A stretch of 64,000 nucleotides of DNA, taken from assembly GCF_007989805.1 (NCBI RefSeq), contig NZ_BJUB01000001.1:186001-250000 (forward strand), read 5' to 3'. How positions within the stretch are numbered: position 1 is the stretch's first letter; the number at the start of each line of letters is the position of its first letter. The position numbers were made by a program, and so were the translations under genes. Under the pieces are notes generated by a model that saw nothing but the letters and a program-made list of their open reading frames with translations, made no database searches and had not been told where the DNA came from. Origin of the DNA: Cellulomonas xylanilytica. GTDB lineage: Bacteria; Actinomycetota; Actinomycetes; Actinomycetales; Cellulomonadaceae. Of the stretch, positions 44,913-53,052 are shown piece by piece.

Positions 44913-46373
44913 TCAGACCAGCGCGTGCACCCGGTCCGGGCCCGTGACGGGCGCCGTGACGCCCAGCCCGGCCCACGCGGCCGCGAGCCCGGCGACGGCT
45001 CGGCGCAGCTCGTCGGGTGACGTGGTGAAGGGGAGCCGCAGGTTGCGCTCGAAGCTCCCGTCCACACCGAACGCCGTGCCGGGGACGACGCGGACCCCGT
45101 GCCGGGACGAGATCGCGGCGAGCGCGCTGGAGACCGGTGCGCCGAGGTCCGCCCACAGCGCGAGCCCGCCCGCGGGCACCTCGAAGCGCCACGACGGCAG
45201 CTGGTCGAGGACGAGGCCGACGAGCAGGTCGCGTCGGCTACGCAGCTCCGCGCGCCGGCGGGGCAGCAGGTCGGTCGACCGCGCGAGCAGCTCGGCCACG
45301 ACCAGCTGCTCCAGCACGGCGGTGCCGATGTCGGTGTGCGCGCGCGTCGTGGCCAGCCGGCCGACGAGGTCCGGGTGCGCGCGGACCCAGCCCACGCGCA
45401 GGCCGCCCCAGTAGCTCTTGGACGCGGACCCGATGGACACGACGTAGGCCGACGCCGTGCCGTCGCCCGCGAACGAGCCGGGCGCCGGGCCGTCCAGGGT
45501 CAGCTCGGTGAGGACCTCGTCGCCGACGATCGTGGTGCGGTAGCGGCGGGCCAGGGCGCGGACCTGGGCGCGGTCCTCGTCGTCGAGGCTGGTCCCGGTG
45601 GGGTTGCGGTGGTCGGGGATGAGGTAGACCAGCCGGGGCGACACCTGCCGCAGCGTCGACTCCAGCAGGTCGATGTCCAGACCGTCCCGACCCGAGGGGA
45701 CCGGGACCGGGCGCGCGCCGACGCTCCGCACGACGTCGATCGCGTGCGGGTAGGTGGGGTGCTCCACCACCACGCGGTCGGCGGGGCCCGCGTGGGCCGT
45801 GACGAGCAGGTGGATCGCCTGCTGGGCGCCCGTGGTGATCAGCACCTGGTCCGGGCTGGTCGGGGTGCCGCGCTCGGTGTACCAGCGGGCGACGGCCTCT
45901 CGCAGGACCGGGAGCCCGAGCGGGGAGTACCCGGTGCCGGACAGGTGGCGGGGGAGCGCGTCGAGCGCTGCGAGGTAGGCGCCGTGCAGCGACGAGGGTG
46001 CGGACGGAGCCGCCATCGCGAGGTCGACGACGCCCGGCTCGTGCTCGACCGACTCCGCCATGGAGACCCGGGCGCCGGGGCCGGACGGGAGGGTGGTGAC
46101 CGTGCCGGAGCCGCGTCGGCTCACCAGGTAGCCCTCGTCGCGCAGGAGGTCGTAGGTGGCGGTGGTGGTCGTGCGGGAGACCCCGGCGGCGTCGGCCAGC
46201 TCGCGCTCGCTCGGCAGCCGCGTGCTCAGGGGGACGGCACCCGACAGGATCGCCGCCCGGAGGGCGTCGGCGAGGGCGACGTACGCCGGGCCGGGACGCT
46301 GCCAGGCGCCGAGCACGGCGTGGAGCCGCAGCCCGCTGATCCGGCGGTCGGCGGGCAGGTCGTCGATGCTCAT
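44913..46373 (-). CDS. MocR-type regulator (GntR HTH fused to a PLP aminotransferase domain), YczR-like
   Basis: 486 residues. The N-terminal GntR winged helix (residues ~30-100) contains LPSERELADAAGVSRTTTT; a linker leads to a fold-type I aminotransferase domain with LITTGAQQAIHLL, YLIPDHRNPTGTS and the PLP lysine in GSASKSYWGGLRVGWV. MocR proteins use PLP as an effector cofactor rather than for catalysis. Divergence from a yczE gene matches the YczR-YczE pairing described for MocR regulators. ATG 46373 follows CATAGT at 7 nt, a probable leaderless start. Alternating CCACT/AGTGG boxes lie between the two genes. Confidence 0.9.
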   Translation of the reverse strand: MSIDDLPADRRISGLRLHAVLGAWQRPGPAYVALADALRAAILSGAVPLSTRLPSERELADAAGVSRTTTTATYDLLRDEGYLVSRRGSGTVTTLPSGPGARVSMAESVEHEPGVVDLAMAAPSAPSSLHGAYLAALDALPRHLSGTGYSPLGLPVLREAVARWYTERGTPTSPDQVLITTGAQQAIHLLVTAHAGPADRVVVEHPTYPHAIDVVRSVGARPVPVPSGRDGLDIDLLESTLRQVSPRLVYLIPDHRNPTGTSLDDEDRAQVRALARRYRTTIVGDEVLTELTLDGPAPGSFAGDGTASAYVVSIGSASKSYWGGLRVGWVRAHPDLVGRLATTRAHTDIGTAVLEQLVVAELLARSTDLLPRRRAELRSRRDLLVGLVLDQLPSWRFEVPAGGLALWADLGAPVSSALAAISSRHGVRVVPGTAFGVDGSFERNLRLPFTTSPDELRRAVAGLAAAWAGLGVTAPVTGPDRVHALV

Positions 46374-46378
46374 GCAGG

Positions 46379-46431
46379 CCACTATGCCAGAAGTGGCTAT
46401 TCTAAGAAATACCACTTGCCGACCAGAGTGG
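46379..46431. promoter_or_regulatory. Putative MocR operator: alternating CCACT/AGTGG boxes
   Basis: Four pentamers alternate in orientation: CCACT 46379, AGTGG 46392, CCACT 46412, AGTGG 46427. The inner pair forms a larger inverted repeat, AAGTGG(C)TATT facing AAATACCACTT. They fill the short space between the MocR gene and the small membrane protein/yczE genes and overlap the MocR promoter. Confidence 0.55.
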
Positions 46432-46437
46432 CGTCCC

Positions 46438-46587
46438 ATGGAGATGTGGCTGTGGTTCGGGATAGTGGTAGCGGTGCTCGCTGGGCTCGTCGTGCCCCTG
46501 TGGCGGGTGGTCCGCGAGGACGGGCTGGGCCACAGGCCGCCGCCGGCGACGCGCCACGAGCGGCCCGAGTCCGGGCCCCTGACGTGA
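46438..46587 (+). CDS. Very small single-span membrane protein, 49 residues
   Basis: MEMWLWFGIVVAVLAGLVVP forms a hydrophobic helix followed by a basic, Pro-rich tail (RHERPESGPLT). It sits between the operator boxes and yczE; the ATG is 7 bases from the last box and there is no clear ribosome-binding site, so it may be read from a leaderless or very short-leader message. A GTG at 46584 overlaps its stop and is in the yczE frame, but yczE more likely starts at 46620. Whether it is a real gene is uncertain. Confidence 0.5.
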   Translation: MEMWLWFGIVVAVLAGLVVPLWRVVREDGLGHRPPPATRHERPESGPLT

Positions 46588-46607
46588 GCGCACCGGAGGA
46601 GCGGACG

Positions 46608-46613
46608 TATGCT
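46608..46613 (+). promoter_or_regulatory. -10 element of yczE (leaderless)
   Basis: TATGCT ends 6 nt before GTG 46620. Confidence 0.5.
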
Positions 46614-46619
46614 CGCGCG

Positions 46620-47252
46620 GTGCCGTCCTGGATGCGCCCCGACGAGCGCCCCGTGCGCCGGGCTGTCCAGCTGCTGACCGGCCTGGTCCTGTACGCGGCG
46701 TCGATCGCGATGCTGGTGGACGCGGGGCTGGGCAGCATGCCGTGGGACGTGCTGACCCAGGGGATCGTGCGGCGCACGGACCTGTCCTTCGGTCTGGTCA
46801 CGCTGCTGACGGGCCTCGTCGTCCTCGCCTGCTGGATCCCTCTGCGCCAGCGACCGGGCATCGGCACGGTCGCGAACGTCGTCGTGATCAGCGCCCTCGT
46901 CGACCCGTTCCTCACGCTGCTCGCCGAGCTGCCCGACGCGATCGGCGTCCGCATCGCCCTGGCCGTCACCGGCATCGTGCTCAACGGCCTGGCGACGGGC
47001 CTGTACGTGGGAGCCCGCCTCGGGCCGGGTCCCCGCGACGGGCTGATGACGGGGCTCGTCCGGCGCACCGGACGGTCCGTGCGGCTCGTCCGCACGAGCA
47101 TCGAGGTGACGGTCGTGTCGCTCGGCTGGGCTCTGGGCGGGACCGTCGGGTTCGCCACGTTGGCCTACGCACTCGCGATCGGGCCGCTCGTGCACCTCTT
47201 CCTGCCCCGCCTGACGGTGCCCGTCGTGGTGGAGGACCGCGTCGTGGTGTGA
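46620..47252 (+). CDS. yczE: YczE-type (YitT-like) membrane protein
   Basis: 210 residues with five hydrophobic segments. The family marks are LVDAGLGSMPWDVLTQGI, GIGTVANVVVISALVD and GLYVGARLGPGPRDGLMTGL. YczE proteins are integral membrane proteins, possibly transporters, often encoded next to a MocR regulator; in Bacillus a YczE protein influences antibiotic production. The start is GTG 46620 from the leaderless -10; GTG 46584 would give 12 extra residues and a GTGA overlap with the 49-residue gene. Its 3' end forms part of a terminator stem. Confidence 0.85.
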   Translation: MPSWMRPDERPVRRAVQLLTGLVLYAASIAMLVDAGLGSMPWDVLTQGIVRRTDLSFGLVTLLTGLVVLACWIPLRQRPGIGTVANVVVISALVDPFLTLLAELPDAIGVRIALAVTGIVLNGLATGLYVGARLGPGPRDGLMTGLVRRTGRSVRLVRTSIEVTVVSLGWALGGTVGFATLAYALAIGPLVHLFLPRLTVPVVVEDRVVV

Positions 47253-47266
47253 CGCGATCCTCCACC
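47228..47266. terminator. Terminator hairpin over the yczE stop codon
   Basis: GGTGGAGGA-c-CGCG pairs with CGCG-a-TCCTCCACC around an 11-nt loop containing the stop. It ends 4 bases before the convergent aldo/keto reductase stop, so it may serve both genes. Confidence 0.6.
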
Positions 47267-47270
47267 GGGG

Positions 47271-48281
47271 TCACCGGGCGGGCGGTGCGTTCCTGGCCGT
47301 CTCGCCCGGGTCCGACACGACGGCGTCGCCGAGGATCGAGTCGATCCGCTCCAGGAGCTCGGCGGGGATGGTCACGCCGGACGCCTTGACGTTCTCGGTG
47401 ACCTGCTCGGGCCGGGAGGCGCCGATGATCGCCGCGGCGACGTTGTCGTTCTGCAGCACCCACGCCACCGCCAGCTGGGCCAGTGACAGGCCCAGCTCGT
47501 CGGCCACCGGCGTGAGGTCCTGCACCCGCTGCAGCACGTCCGGCTGCTCGAGGAACCGGCCGATGAACCGGGCGCCGCCCTTGTCGTCCGTCGCGCGCGA
47601 CCCGGGGGGCGGTGCCTCGCCCGGCTTGTACTTGCCGGTGAGCACGCCCTGCGCCACGGGGGACCAGACGATCTGCGACACCCCGAGCTCGGCGGACGTC
47701 GGGACGACGTCGCCCTCGATCACGCGCCACAGGGCCGAGTACTGCGGCTGGTTCGAGATCAGCTGGATGCCCAGGTCCTTGGCGAGAGCGTGCCCCGCGC
47801 GGATCTGGTCCGCTGTCCACTCGCTCACGCCGATGTAGAGCGCCTTGCCCGAGCGCACGACGTCCGCGAACGCCTGCATCGTCTCCTCGAGCGGCGTGGA
47901 CTGGTCGTAGCGGTGGGCCTGGTACAGGTCGACGTAGTCCGTCTGCAGGCGCTGCAGCGAGCCGTCGATCGACTCGAGGATGTGCTTTCGCGAGAGGCCG
48001 GAGTCGTTGGGGCCGCCGGGCCCGGTGGGCCAGTAGACCTTGGTGAAGATCTCGAGCGACTGCCGGCGCTCGCCCTTCAGCGCCTCGCCCAGGACGGTCT
48101 CGGCCTTGGTGTTGGCGTAGACGTCGGCGGTGTCGAAGCTGGTGATGCCGGCGTCGAGCGCGGCCCGGACGCAGGCCTTCGCGGTGTCGTTCTCGACCTG
48201 CGAACCGTGCGTGAGCCAGTTGCCGTAGGTGATCTCGGTGATCTTGAGGCCGGAGCGGCCGAGGTAGCGCGTAGAAACCAT
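47271..48281 (-). CDS. Aldo/keto reductase (potassium-channel beta-subunit-like group)
   Basis: A 336-residue (beta/alpha)8 NADPH-dependent reductase. The catalytic tetrad is visible: Asp and Tyr in SFDTADVYANTKAE, Lys in IFTKVYWPTG, His in LYQAHRYDQ; the cofactor-binding end is IIGASRPEQVTENVKA. The sequence pattern is that of the YghZ/Kv-beta-like group acting on methylglyoxal or xenobiotic aldehydes. ATG 48281 follows TAGGGT at 7 nt; an upstream GTG at 48290 would fall within that promoter. Confidence 0.92.
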   Translation of the reverse strand: MVSTRYLGRSGLKITEITYGNWLTHGSQVENDTAKACVRAALDAGITSFDTADVYANTKAETVLGEALKGERRQSLEIFTKVYWPTGPGGPNDSGLSRKHILESIDGSLQRLQTDYVDLYQAHRYDQSTPLEETMQAFADVVRSGKALYIGVSEWTADQIRAGHALAKDLGIQLISNQPQYSALWRVIEGDVVPTSAELGVSQIVWSPVAQGVLTGKYKPGEAPPPGSRATDDKGGARFIGRFLEQPDVLQRVQDLTPVADELGLSLAQLAVAWVLQNDNVAAAIIGASRPEQVTENVKASGVTIPAELLERIDSILGDAVVSDPGETARNAPPAR

Positions 48282-48288
48282 GTCCGCC

Positions 48289-48294
48289 ACCCTA
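48289..48294 (-). promoter_or_regulatory. -10 element of the aldo/keto reductase gene (leaderless)
   Basis: TAGGGT on the minus strand ends 7 nt before the ATG. Confidence 0.5.
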
Positions 48295-48302
48295 CGGCGG
48301 GG

Positions 48303-48884
48303 TCAGACGGGCCGCTGCCCGTGCTTGACCTGAGCCTTGGGCATGCGCGACGGGCGGATCTGGAACGCCCTCAGGACGGCGTACATCGCGGCGCCGCGGG
48401 GGATCTGCTCGATCCCGAACTTGGCGACGAGGCGCTTCTTCAGCCCCCGCCACATGAGCCAGCCGTCGATGACCGCCGCGATGATGTAGACGTACAGCGC
48501 CAGGATGGCGAACACGGCGAGGCCGGTCTGCGCCAGTGCGAACTGGATGACCAGGAAGACCGCCGCCATCGGCAGGAAGAACTCGCCGAGGTTCCAGCGC
48601 GCGTCGACCGAGTCGCGGATGAAGCGACGGACGGGACCGCGGTCCTTGGCCGGCATGTTGCGCTCGTCGCCGGTCTGCATCGCCCGGTACTCGAGGTCGC
48701 GCTGTGCCTTGGCCCGCTCGCGGCTCGCCTTCTTGGTGGCCGGTGCCACGAGAGGGCGCTTGTTCGCCGCCTCGGCGACCTTGCGCTTCGGCGTCGGGCG
48801 GCCCTTGCCCGGGTCCGAGGTCGGCGGCGTGCTCTCCGTCAGCGCGGGAGACACGTTCTGGGGGTCGTTGCTGCGTCCGAACAC
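48303..48884 (-). CDS. DUF3043 family membrane protein
   Basis: 193 residues. A basic, Pro/Lys-rich cytoplasmic N-terminus (GKGRPTPKRKVAEAANKRPL) is followed by DERNMPAKDRGPVRRFIRDSVDARWN, the hallmark of DUF3043, then two or three membrane helices (FFLPMAAVFLVIQFALA; LAVFAILALYVYIIAAV) and RLVAKFGIEQIPRG. Function unknown, restricted to actinobacteria. GTG 48884 follows TACCCT at 6 nt. It is divergent from the M20 peptidase with interlocked promoters. Confidence 0.88.
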   Translation of the reverse strand: MFGRSNDPQNVSPALTESTPPTSDPGKGRPTPKRKVAEAANKRPLVAPATKKASRERAKAQRDLEYRAMQTGDERNMPAKDRGPVRRFIRDSVDARWNLGEFFLPMAAVFLVIQFALAQTGLAVFAILALYVYIIAAVIDGWLMWRGLKKRLVAKFGIEQIPRGAAMYAVLRAFQIRPSRMPKAQVKHGQRPV

Positions 48885-48890
48885 CCCGTC

Positions 48891-48908
48891 AGGGTAGTCG
48901 AGTAGCGT
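48891..48908. promoter_or_regulatory. Back-to-back leaderless -10 elements
   Basis: TACCCT for DUF3043 (48891-48896, minus) and TAGCGT for the M20 peptidase (48903-48908, plus) are only 6 bases apart. Each gene's -35 region would lie in the other's promoter or start region, so the two should compete for RNA polymerase. Confidence 0.55.
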
Positions 48909-48916
48909 GCTTGTCC

Positions 48917-50299
48917 GTGACCGACGCTGCCCCCTCCTCGTCCATCCTCCCCGGCGACCGGACCGAGGCGCTGCGCGCGCGGACCGCCGCCGCGTTCGGC
49001 GCCCTGCGTGCCGACCTCGAAGCCCTGGTGCGGATACCGAGCGTGTCGAACGCGGAGTTCGACCAGGCACACGTCGCGGCGAGCGCGGACGCCGTCGTGG
49101 CGCTGCTGCGCGGCGCGGGCCTCGACGACGTCCAGGTGCTGTCCGTGCCCTCGGGGGCGCCCGCGGTCGTCGGGCGCCGGGCTGCTCCGGAGGGTGCCCC
49201 GACGGTCCTGCTGTACGCGCACCACGACGTCCAGCCGCCGGGTGCCGACGCCGACTGGGACAGCCCACCCTTCGAGCCGACCGAGCGCGGCGGACGCCTG
49301 TACGGGCGCGGTGCCGCGGACGACAAGGCGGGCGTGATCGCGCACGTGGGCGCGCTGCGGGTGCTGGGCGACGAGCTGGGGGTCGGCGTCACGGTGTTCG
49401 TCGAGGGCGAGGAGGAGATCGGCTCGCCGACCTTCACGCAGTTCCTGCACACGTACCAGGACCTGCTCCGTGCGGACGTCATCGTGGTCGCCGACTCCTC
49501 GAACTGGGCGATCGGCGTCCCCGGCCTGACGACGTCGCTGCGCGGCCTCGTGGACTGCGTGGTCGAGGTGGCCGTGCTGGCGCACGCCGTGCACTCGGGC
49601 ATGTACGGGGGGGCCGTCCTCGACGCGCCCACGCTGCTGGCCCGCCTCGTCGCGACGCTGCACGACGACGAGGGCGACGTCGCCGTCGACGGGCTCGTGC
49701 GGGCGCCGGACCCGACGGTCGACTACGACGAGGCCACGTTCCGCGCCGACGCGAGCGTGCTCGACGGCGTCCGCCTCGCGGGCACCGGACCCATCACGGC
49801 CCGGCTGTGGACGCGGCCGGCGATCGGCGTGATCGGCTTCGACGCCCCGCGGGTGGCGAGCGCGTCCAACACGCTCACGCCGCGGGCGTCGGCCAAGCTC
49901 TCCGTCCGGCTGGCTCCGGGACAGGACCCGGACGCCGCGATGGAGGCGCTGCGCACGCACCTCCTCGGGCACGCGCCCTTCGGCGCCCGGGTGACCGTGA
50001 CGGACGGCGAGAAGGGCAAGCCGTTCCAGGCGCCGGCCGACTCGACGGCGATGCAGGCGGCGCGGTGGGCCTTCGCGCAGTCGTGGGGGACCGACCCGGT
50101 GGACATCGGCATCGGCGGGTCCATCCCGTTCATCGCCGACCTGCTGGAGGTCTATCCCGACGCGGCGATCCTGGTCACCGGGGTGGAGGATCCCGACGGC
50201 CGCGCGCACGGCGCCAACGAGTCGGTGCACCTGGGGGAGCTGGAGAAGGTCGTGCTCGCCGAGGCCCTCCTGCTCGAGCGGCTGGCGTCGGGCAGCTAG
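48917..50299 (+). CDS. M20 family metallopeptidase/dipeptidase
   Basis: 460 residues with both M20 domains. Zinc ligands and catalytic residues: His/Asp in LLYAHHDVQPPG, the bridging Asp in YGRGAADDKAGV, catalytic Glu pair in VEGEEEIGSPTF, Asp in VVADSSNWA, and the terminal His in GRAHGANESVHL. The lid domain includes AHAVHSGMYGG. It fits the cytosolic dipeptidase group (CPDG2/carnosinase-like) that cleaves small peptides. GTG 48917 follows TAGCGT at 8 nt. Confidence 0.93.
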   Translation: MTDAAPSSSILPGDRTEALRARTAAAFGALRADLEALVRIPSVSNAEFDQAHVAASADAVVALLRGAGLDDVQVLSVPSGAPAVVGRRAAPEGAPTVLLYAHHDVQPPGADADWDSPPFEPTERGGRLYGRGAADDKAGVIAHVGALRVLGDELGVGVTVFVEGEEEIGSPTFTQFLHTYQDLLRADVIVVADSSNWAIGVPGLTTSLRGLVDCVVEVAVLAHAVHSGMYGGAVLDAPTLLARLVATLHDDEGDVAVDGLVRAPDPTVDYDEATFRADASVLDGVRLAGTGPITARLWTRPAIGVIGFDAPRVASASNTLTPRASAKLSVRLAPGQDPDAAMEALRTHLLGHAPFGARVTVTDGEKGKPFQAPADSTAMQAARWAFAQSWGTDPVDIGIGGSIPFIADLLEVYPDAAILVTGVEDPDGRAHGANESVHLGELEKVVLAEALLLERLASGS

Positions 50300-50317
50300 A
50301 GGTCCGCCGTCAGGGAG

Positions 50318-50860
50318 TCAGGCGGCGGGCTGCTCCCGGTGCGCGACGCCGACGGCCTCGGCCCATGCCTGCACCTCGGCAGGAAGCTCCGGCGACGGGC
50401 CCTCGTGCGTGCCCATCAGGTCGATGACGTCGGGGGCGGGCACGCGCGACCCGTCCCGGCCCAGGAACCGGCCGGCGATCACGCCGCGCGCGACGTGCTG
50501 GCCGCCGCGCGTGAAGACCTGCTCGAGGTAGGCGCAGCGCGGGTCCCAGCCGAGCAGGCGCGTCGTGATCTCGAACCGCTGGCCAAGGGTCAGCGACCGG
50601 CGGTAGGACATGGTCGACGAGGCGACGACGGGGTACCACCCGCGCTCGTTGAGCAGCGCGAACGCGCCGAGGTCCGCGAGGAAGTTGCTCCGTGCGACGT
50701 CCATCATCTGCAGGTACACGCCGTTGTTCACGTGGCGGTAGAAGTCGAGGTCGCCGATGCGCACACGCATCTGCGTGACCGACGGGTCGAGCACACCACG
50801 GCCGGGGACGGCACGGCGCGGGCGGGTCGTGGCCAGCGCGAGCTGGATCATCCGGGTCAT
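50318..50860 (-). CDS. Acyl-CoA thioesterase family protein (hotdog fold)
   Basis: 180 residues with the 4HBT-type hotdog signature VRIGDLDFYRHVNNGVYLQMMDVAR, including the conserved Asp and Asn, then SSTMSYRRSLTLGQRFEITTRL. These proteins hydrolyse acyl-CoA or acyl-ACP thioesters; acyl specificity is unknown. The C-terminal 35 residues are acidic. ATG 50860 follows TAACAT at 7 nt; ATG 50851 (MIQLALA) is an alternative. Confidence 0.85.
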   Translation of the reverse strand: MTRMIQLALATTRPRRAVPGRGVLDPSVTQMRVRIGDLDFYRHVNNGVYLQMMDVARSNFLADLGAFALLNERGWYPVVASSTMSYRRSLTLGQRFEITTRLLGWDPRCAYLEQVFTRGGQHVARGVIAGRFLGRDGSRVPAPDVIDLMGTHEGPSPELPAEVQAWAEAVGVAHREQPAA

Positions 50861-50867
50861 TCCCGCG

Positions 50868-50873
50868 ATGTTA
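50868..50873 (-). promoter_or_regulatory. -10 element of the thioesterase gene (leaderless)
   Basis: TAACAT on the minus strand ends 7 nt before the ATG. Confidence 0.55.
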
Positions 50874-51200
50874 CTCGCGAGTAGGTTCGGCCGGAACCGG
50901 GACGAAGTGCTCGACCACCGGGAACGGCTCGTAGAAGTGGTGCAGGAGCTCACGCCACCGCGCGTACTGCGGCGACCCGCGGAACCCCACCTCGTGCGCC
51001 TCGACCGAGTCCCACCCGATCAGCAGCAGGTACGTCCCCGGCTGCTCGACCCCGCGCGAGACCCGGATCCCGCGGAACCCCGGGAACTCCGAGAGGAGCG
51101 GCACCGCCTCGGCCATCGCCGCCTCGAACGCGTCCTGCTCGCCGGGCCGGACCGGCAGGAGCGCGTGCTCGAGCACGGGCGCGTCGAGCGGTCCGGTCAT
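50871..51200 (-). CDS. Antibiotic biosynthesis monooxygenase (ABM/YgiN)-like protein
   Basis: 109 residues forming a single dimeric ferredoxin-like barrel: LEHALLPVRPGEQDAFEAAMAEA, FPGFRGIRVSRGVEQPGTYLLLIGWDSVEAHEVGFR and a C-terminal HHFYEPFPVVEHF. Members are small cofactor-free monooxygenases or heme-degrading relatives; the Trp-Asp-Ser (GWDS) strand is typical. It overlaps the upstream DJ-1/PfpI gene as ATGA, so it is the last gene of a nadA-DJ1-ABM operon. Its 3' end overlaps the thioesterase promoter. Confidence 0.85.
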   Translation of the reverse strand: MTGPLDAPVLEHALLPVRPGEQDAFEAAMAEAVPLLSEFPGFRGIRVSRGVEQPGTYLLLIGWDSVEAHEVGFRGSPQYARWRELLHHFYEPFPVVEHFVPVPAEPTRE

Positions 51201-51796
51201 ACCGGGGGCTCGGGGTCGTACTGGATCTCACGCCGCACGGCGCGTGCGGCGTCCACCGACTCCAGGCGGGCGACCAGGTGCAGCGCCATGTCGATCCCGG
51301 CCGAGACGCCCGCGGACGTGACCACGTCACCGTCGTCGACGAACCGCGTCTCGGTGTCGGCGAGGACGCTCGGGTCCAGGACGGCGAGCTCGTCGAACGC
51401 GCTCCAGTGCGTGGTCGCCGGACGGCCCGACAGCAGGCCCGCGGCCGCGTACACGAGCGAGCCGGTGCAGACGCTCGTCATGAGGGGCGTCGAGGCGCGC
51501 ATCGTCCGGACCCACTCGAGGTGCTCCGAGTCACGCAGCAGCCGGCGGGTGCCGGCACCGCCCGGGTAGACCAGGACGTGCACCGGGCCCAGGCCGTCCA
51601 GGCCGACGTCCGGGACGATCCGCAGCCCCTTGGCGCACCGGATCCCGCTCCCGTCGAGCGAGAAGGTGACCACCTCGGGTCGCAGGTCGGACAGGAGAGA
51701 CCAGGCCGACAGCACCTCGTACGGGCCGACGACGTCGAGCTCCTCGGCGTCGTCGAAGACGAAGATGCCCACCCGCAGGTGGTGTCCCGTCGGCAT
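51197..51796 (-). CDS. DJ-1/PfpI family protein, isonitrile-hydratase-like
   Basis: 199 residues of class I glutamine-amidotransferase-like fold. VGIFVFDDAEELDVVGPYEV opens the domain as in GlxA/InhA-type proteins, and the nucleophile is the cysteine in MTSVCTGSLVYAAAGLL followed by ATTHWSAFDEL. There is no C-terminal AraC helix-turn-helix, so this is an enzyme or chaperone-type DJ-1 protein rather than a GlxA regulator. Starts 2 bases after the nadA stop and overlaps the ABM gene as ATGA. Confidence 0.88.
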   Translation of the reverse strand: MPTGHHLRVGIFVFDDAEELDVVGPYEVLSAWSLLSDLRPEVVTFSLDGSGIRCAKGLRIVPDVGLDGLGPVHVLVYPGGAGTRRLLRDSEHLEWVRTMRASTPLMTSVCTGSLVYAAAGLLSGRPATTHWSAFDELAVLDPSVLADTETRFVDDGDVVTSAGVSAGIDMALHLVARLESVDAARAVRREIQYDPEPPV

Positions 51797-51798
51797 GC

Positions 51799-52989
51799 TC
51801 AGTACCCCGGCAGCGCGAGCATCTGGTCGAGCGCGACGCGGGCCCAGTGGGCGTCGTCGGCGTCCACGACGATCCGGTTGACCGGCCTGCCCGCCACGAG
51901 CGACTCCATCGCCCACACCAGGTGGGGCAGGTCGATGCGGTTCATGGTCGAGCAGAAGCACACCGTCGAGTCGAGGTAGTGGATGTTCTTGTCCGGGTGC
52001 GCGGCGGCGAGCCGGCGGACCAGGTTGAGCTCGGTGCCGACGGCCCAGGAGCTGCCCGGCTCGGCGGCGTCGAGCGCCTTGACGATGTACTCGGTCGAGC
52101 CCACGAGATCCGCCGCGAGGACCACCTCGTGCTGGCACTCCGGGTGCACGATCACGGTCACGTCGGGGACGGCCGCGCGGATGTCGGTGACGTTCCGGAC
52201 GGAGAACCGCCCGTGCACCGAGCAGTGCCCGCGCCACAGGATCATGCGCGCATCCCGCAGCTGCTCCGTGGTCAGACCGCCGCCGGGCTTGCGCGGGTCG
52301 AAGACGACGCAGTCGTCGAGCGACAGGCCCAGCTGCTGGACAGCGGTGTTGCGGCCGAGGTGCTGGTCCGGCATGAAGAGCACCTTGCCGGTCCCGCCGA
52401 GACCGCCGACCTTGTCGAACGCCCAGCGCAGCGCCACGTGCGCGTTGGACGACGTACAGATCGTCCCGCCGTGCCGTCCGGTGAACGCCTTGATCGACGC
52501 CGCGGAGTTCATGTACGTCACCGGCACGGTCGACTCCGCGACGCCGGCGTCGACGAGCACGTCCCACGCGTCCTCGACCTGGTCGATCGCCGCCATGTCC
52601 GCCATGGAGCAGCCGGCTGCGAGGTCGGGCAGGATCACCTGCTGGTGGTCCGACGTGAGGATGTCCGCGGACTCGGCCATGAAGTGGACGCCGCAGAAGA
52701 TGATGAACTCGGCCTCGGGCCGGGCGGCCGCCTCGCGCGCGAGCTTGAACGAGTCGCCCGTGACGTCGGCGAACTCGATGACCTCGTCGCGCTGGTAGTG
52801 GTGGCCCAGCACGAACGCGCGGGACCCGAGGGCGGCGCGCGCGGCGCGTGCCCGCTCGACGAGGTCCGGGTCGCTCGGGGCGGGCAGACCGCCGACGCAC
52901 TCGACGCCGCGCTCGGAGGCCAGGTCGACACCGCGTCCCAGCAGCAGGAGGGCCGACGGGGCGGGCTCGGAGAAGGTGCTCACGCTCAC
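51799..52989 (-). CDS. nadA: Quinolinate synthase
   Basis: 4Fe-4S enzyme condensing iminoaspartate with dihydroxyacetone phosphate to quinolinate in de novo NAD synthesis. FVLGHHYQRDEVIEFADVTGDS is the family start motif; candidate cluster cysteines are in FCGVHFMAES, AAGCSMAD, VHPECQHEV and STVCFCSTMN, and MNSAASIKA and MPDQHLGRN mark the three-domain fold. GTG 52989 (396 aa) has AGGA 8 nt upstream; GTG 52983 is an alternative. Neither nadB nor nadC lies beside it, which is unusual since the three are often clustered. It complements nadE at the left of the window. Confidence 0.95.
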   Translation of the reverse strand: MSVSTFSEPAPSALLLLGRGVDLASERGVECVGGLPAPSDPDLVERARAARAALGSRAFVLGHHYQRDEVIEFADVTGDSFKLAREAAARPEAEFIIFCGVHFMAESADILTSDHQQVILPDLAAGCSMADMAAIDQVEDAWDVLVDAGVAESTVPVTYMNSAASIKAFTGRHGGTICTSSNAHVALRWAFDKVGGLGGTGKVLFMPDQHLGRNTAVQQLGLSLDDCVVFDPRKPGGGLTTEQLRDARMILWRGHCSVHGRFSVRNVTDIRAAVPDVTVIVHPECQHEVVLAADLVGSTEYIVKALDAAEPGSSWAVGTELNLVRRLAAAHPDKNIHYLDSTVCFCSTMNRIDLPHLVWAMESLVAGRPVNRIVVDADDAHWARVALDQMLALPGY

Positions 52990-53052
52990 GCGGCGATCCT
53001 CGCACACAGCAGGCTGCACGCTCGCGGTCCGGGACCGTGCCACGATGCGGCC

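Noticed and set aside
46584-46619. Upstream GTG start for yczE overlapping the 49-residue gene
   Set aside because: The 12 extra residues are not membrane-protein-like, and TATGCT ends 6 nt before GTG 46620, fitting the leaderless pattern seen elsewhere.
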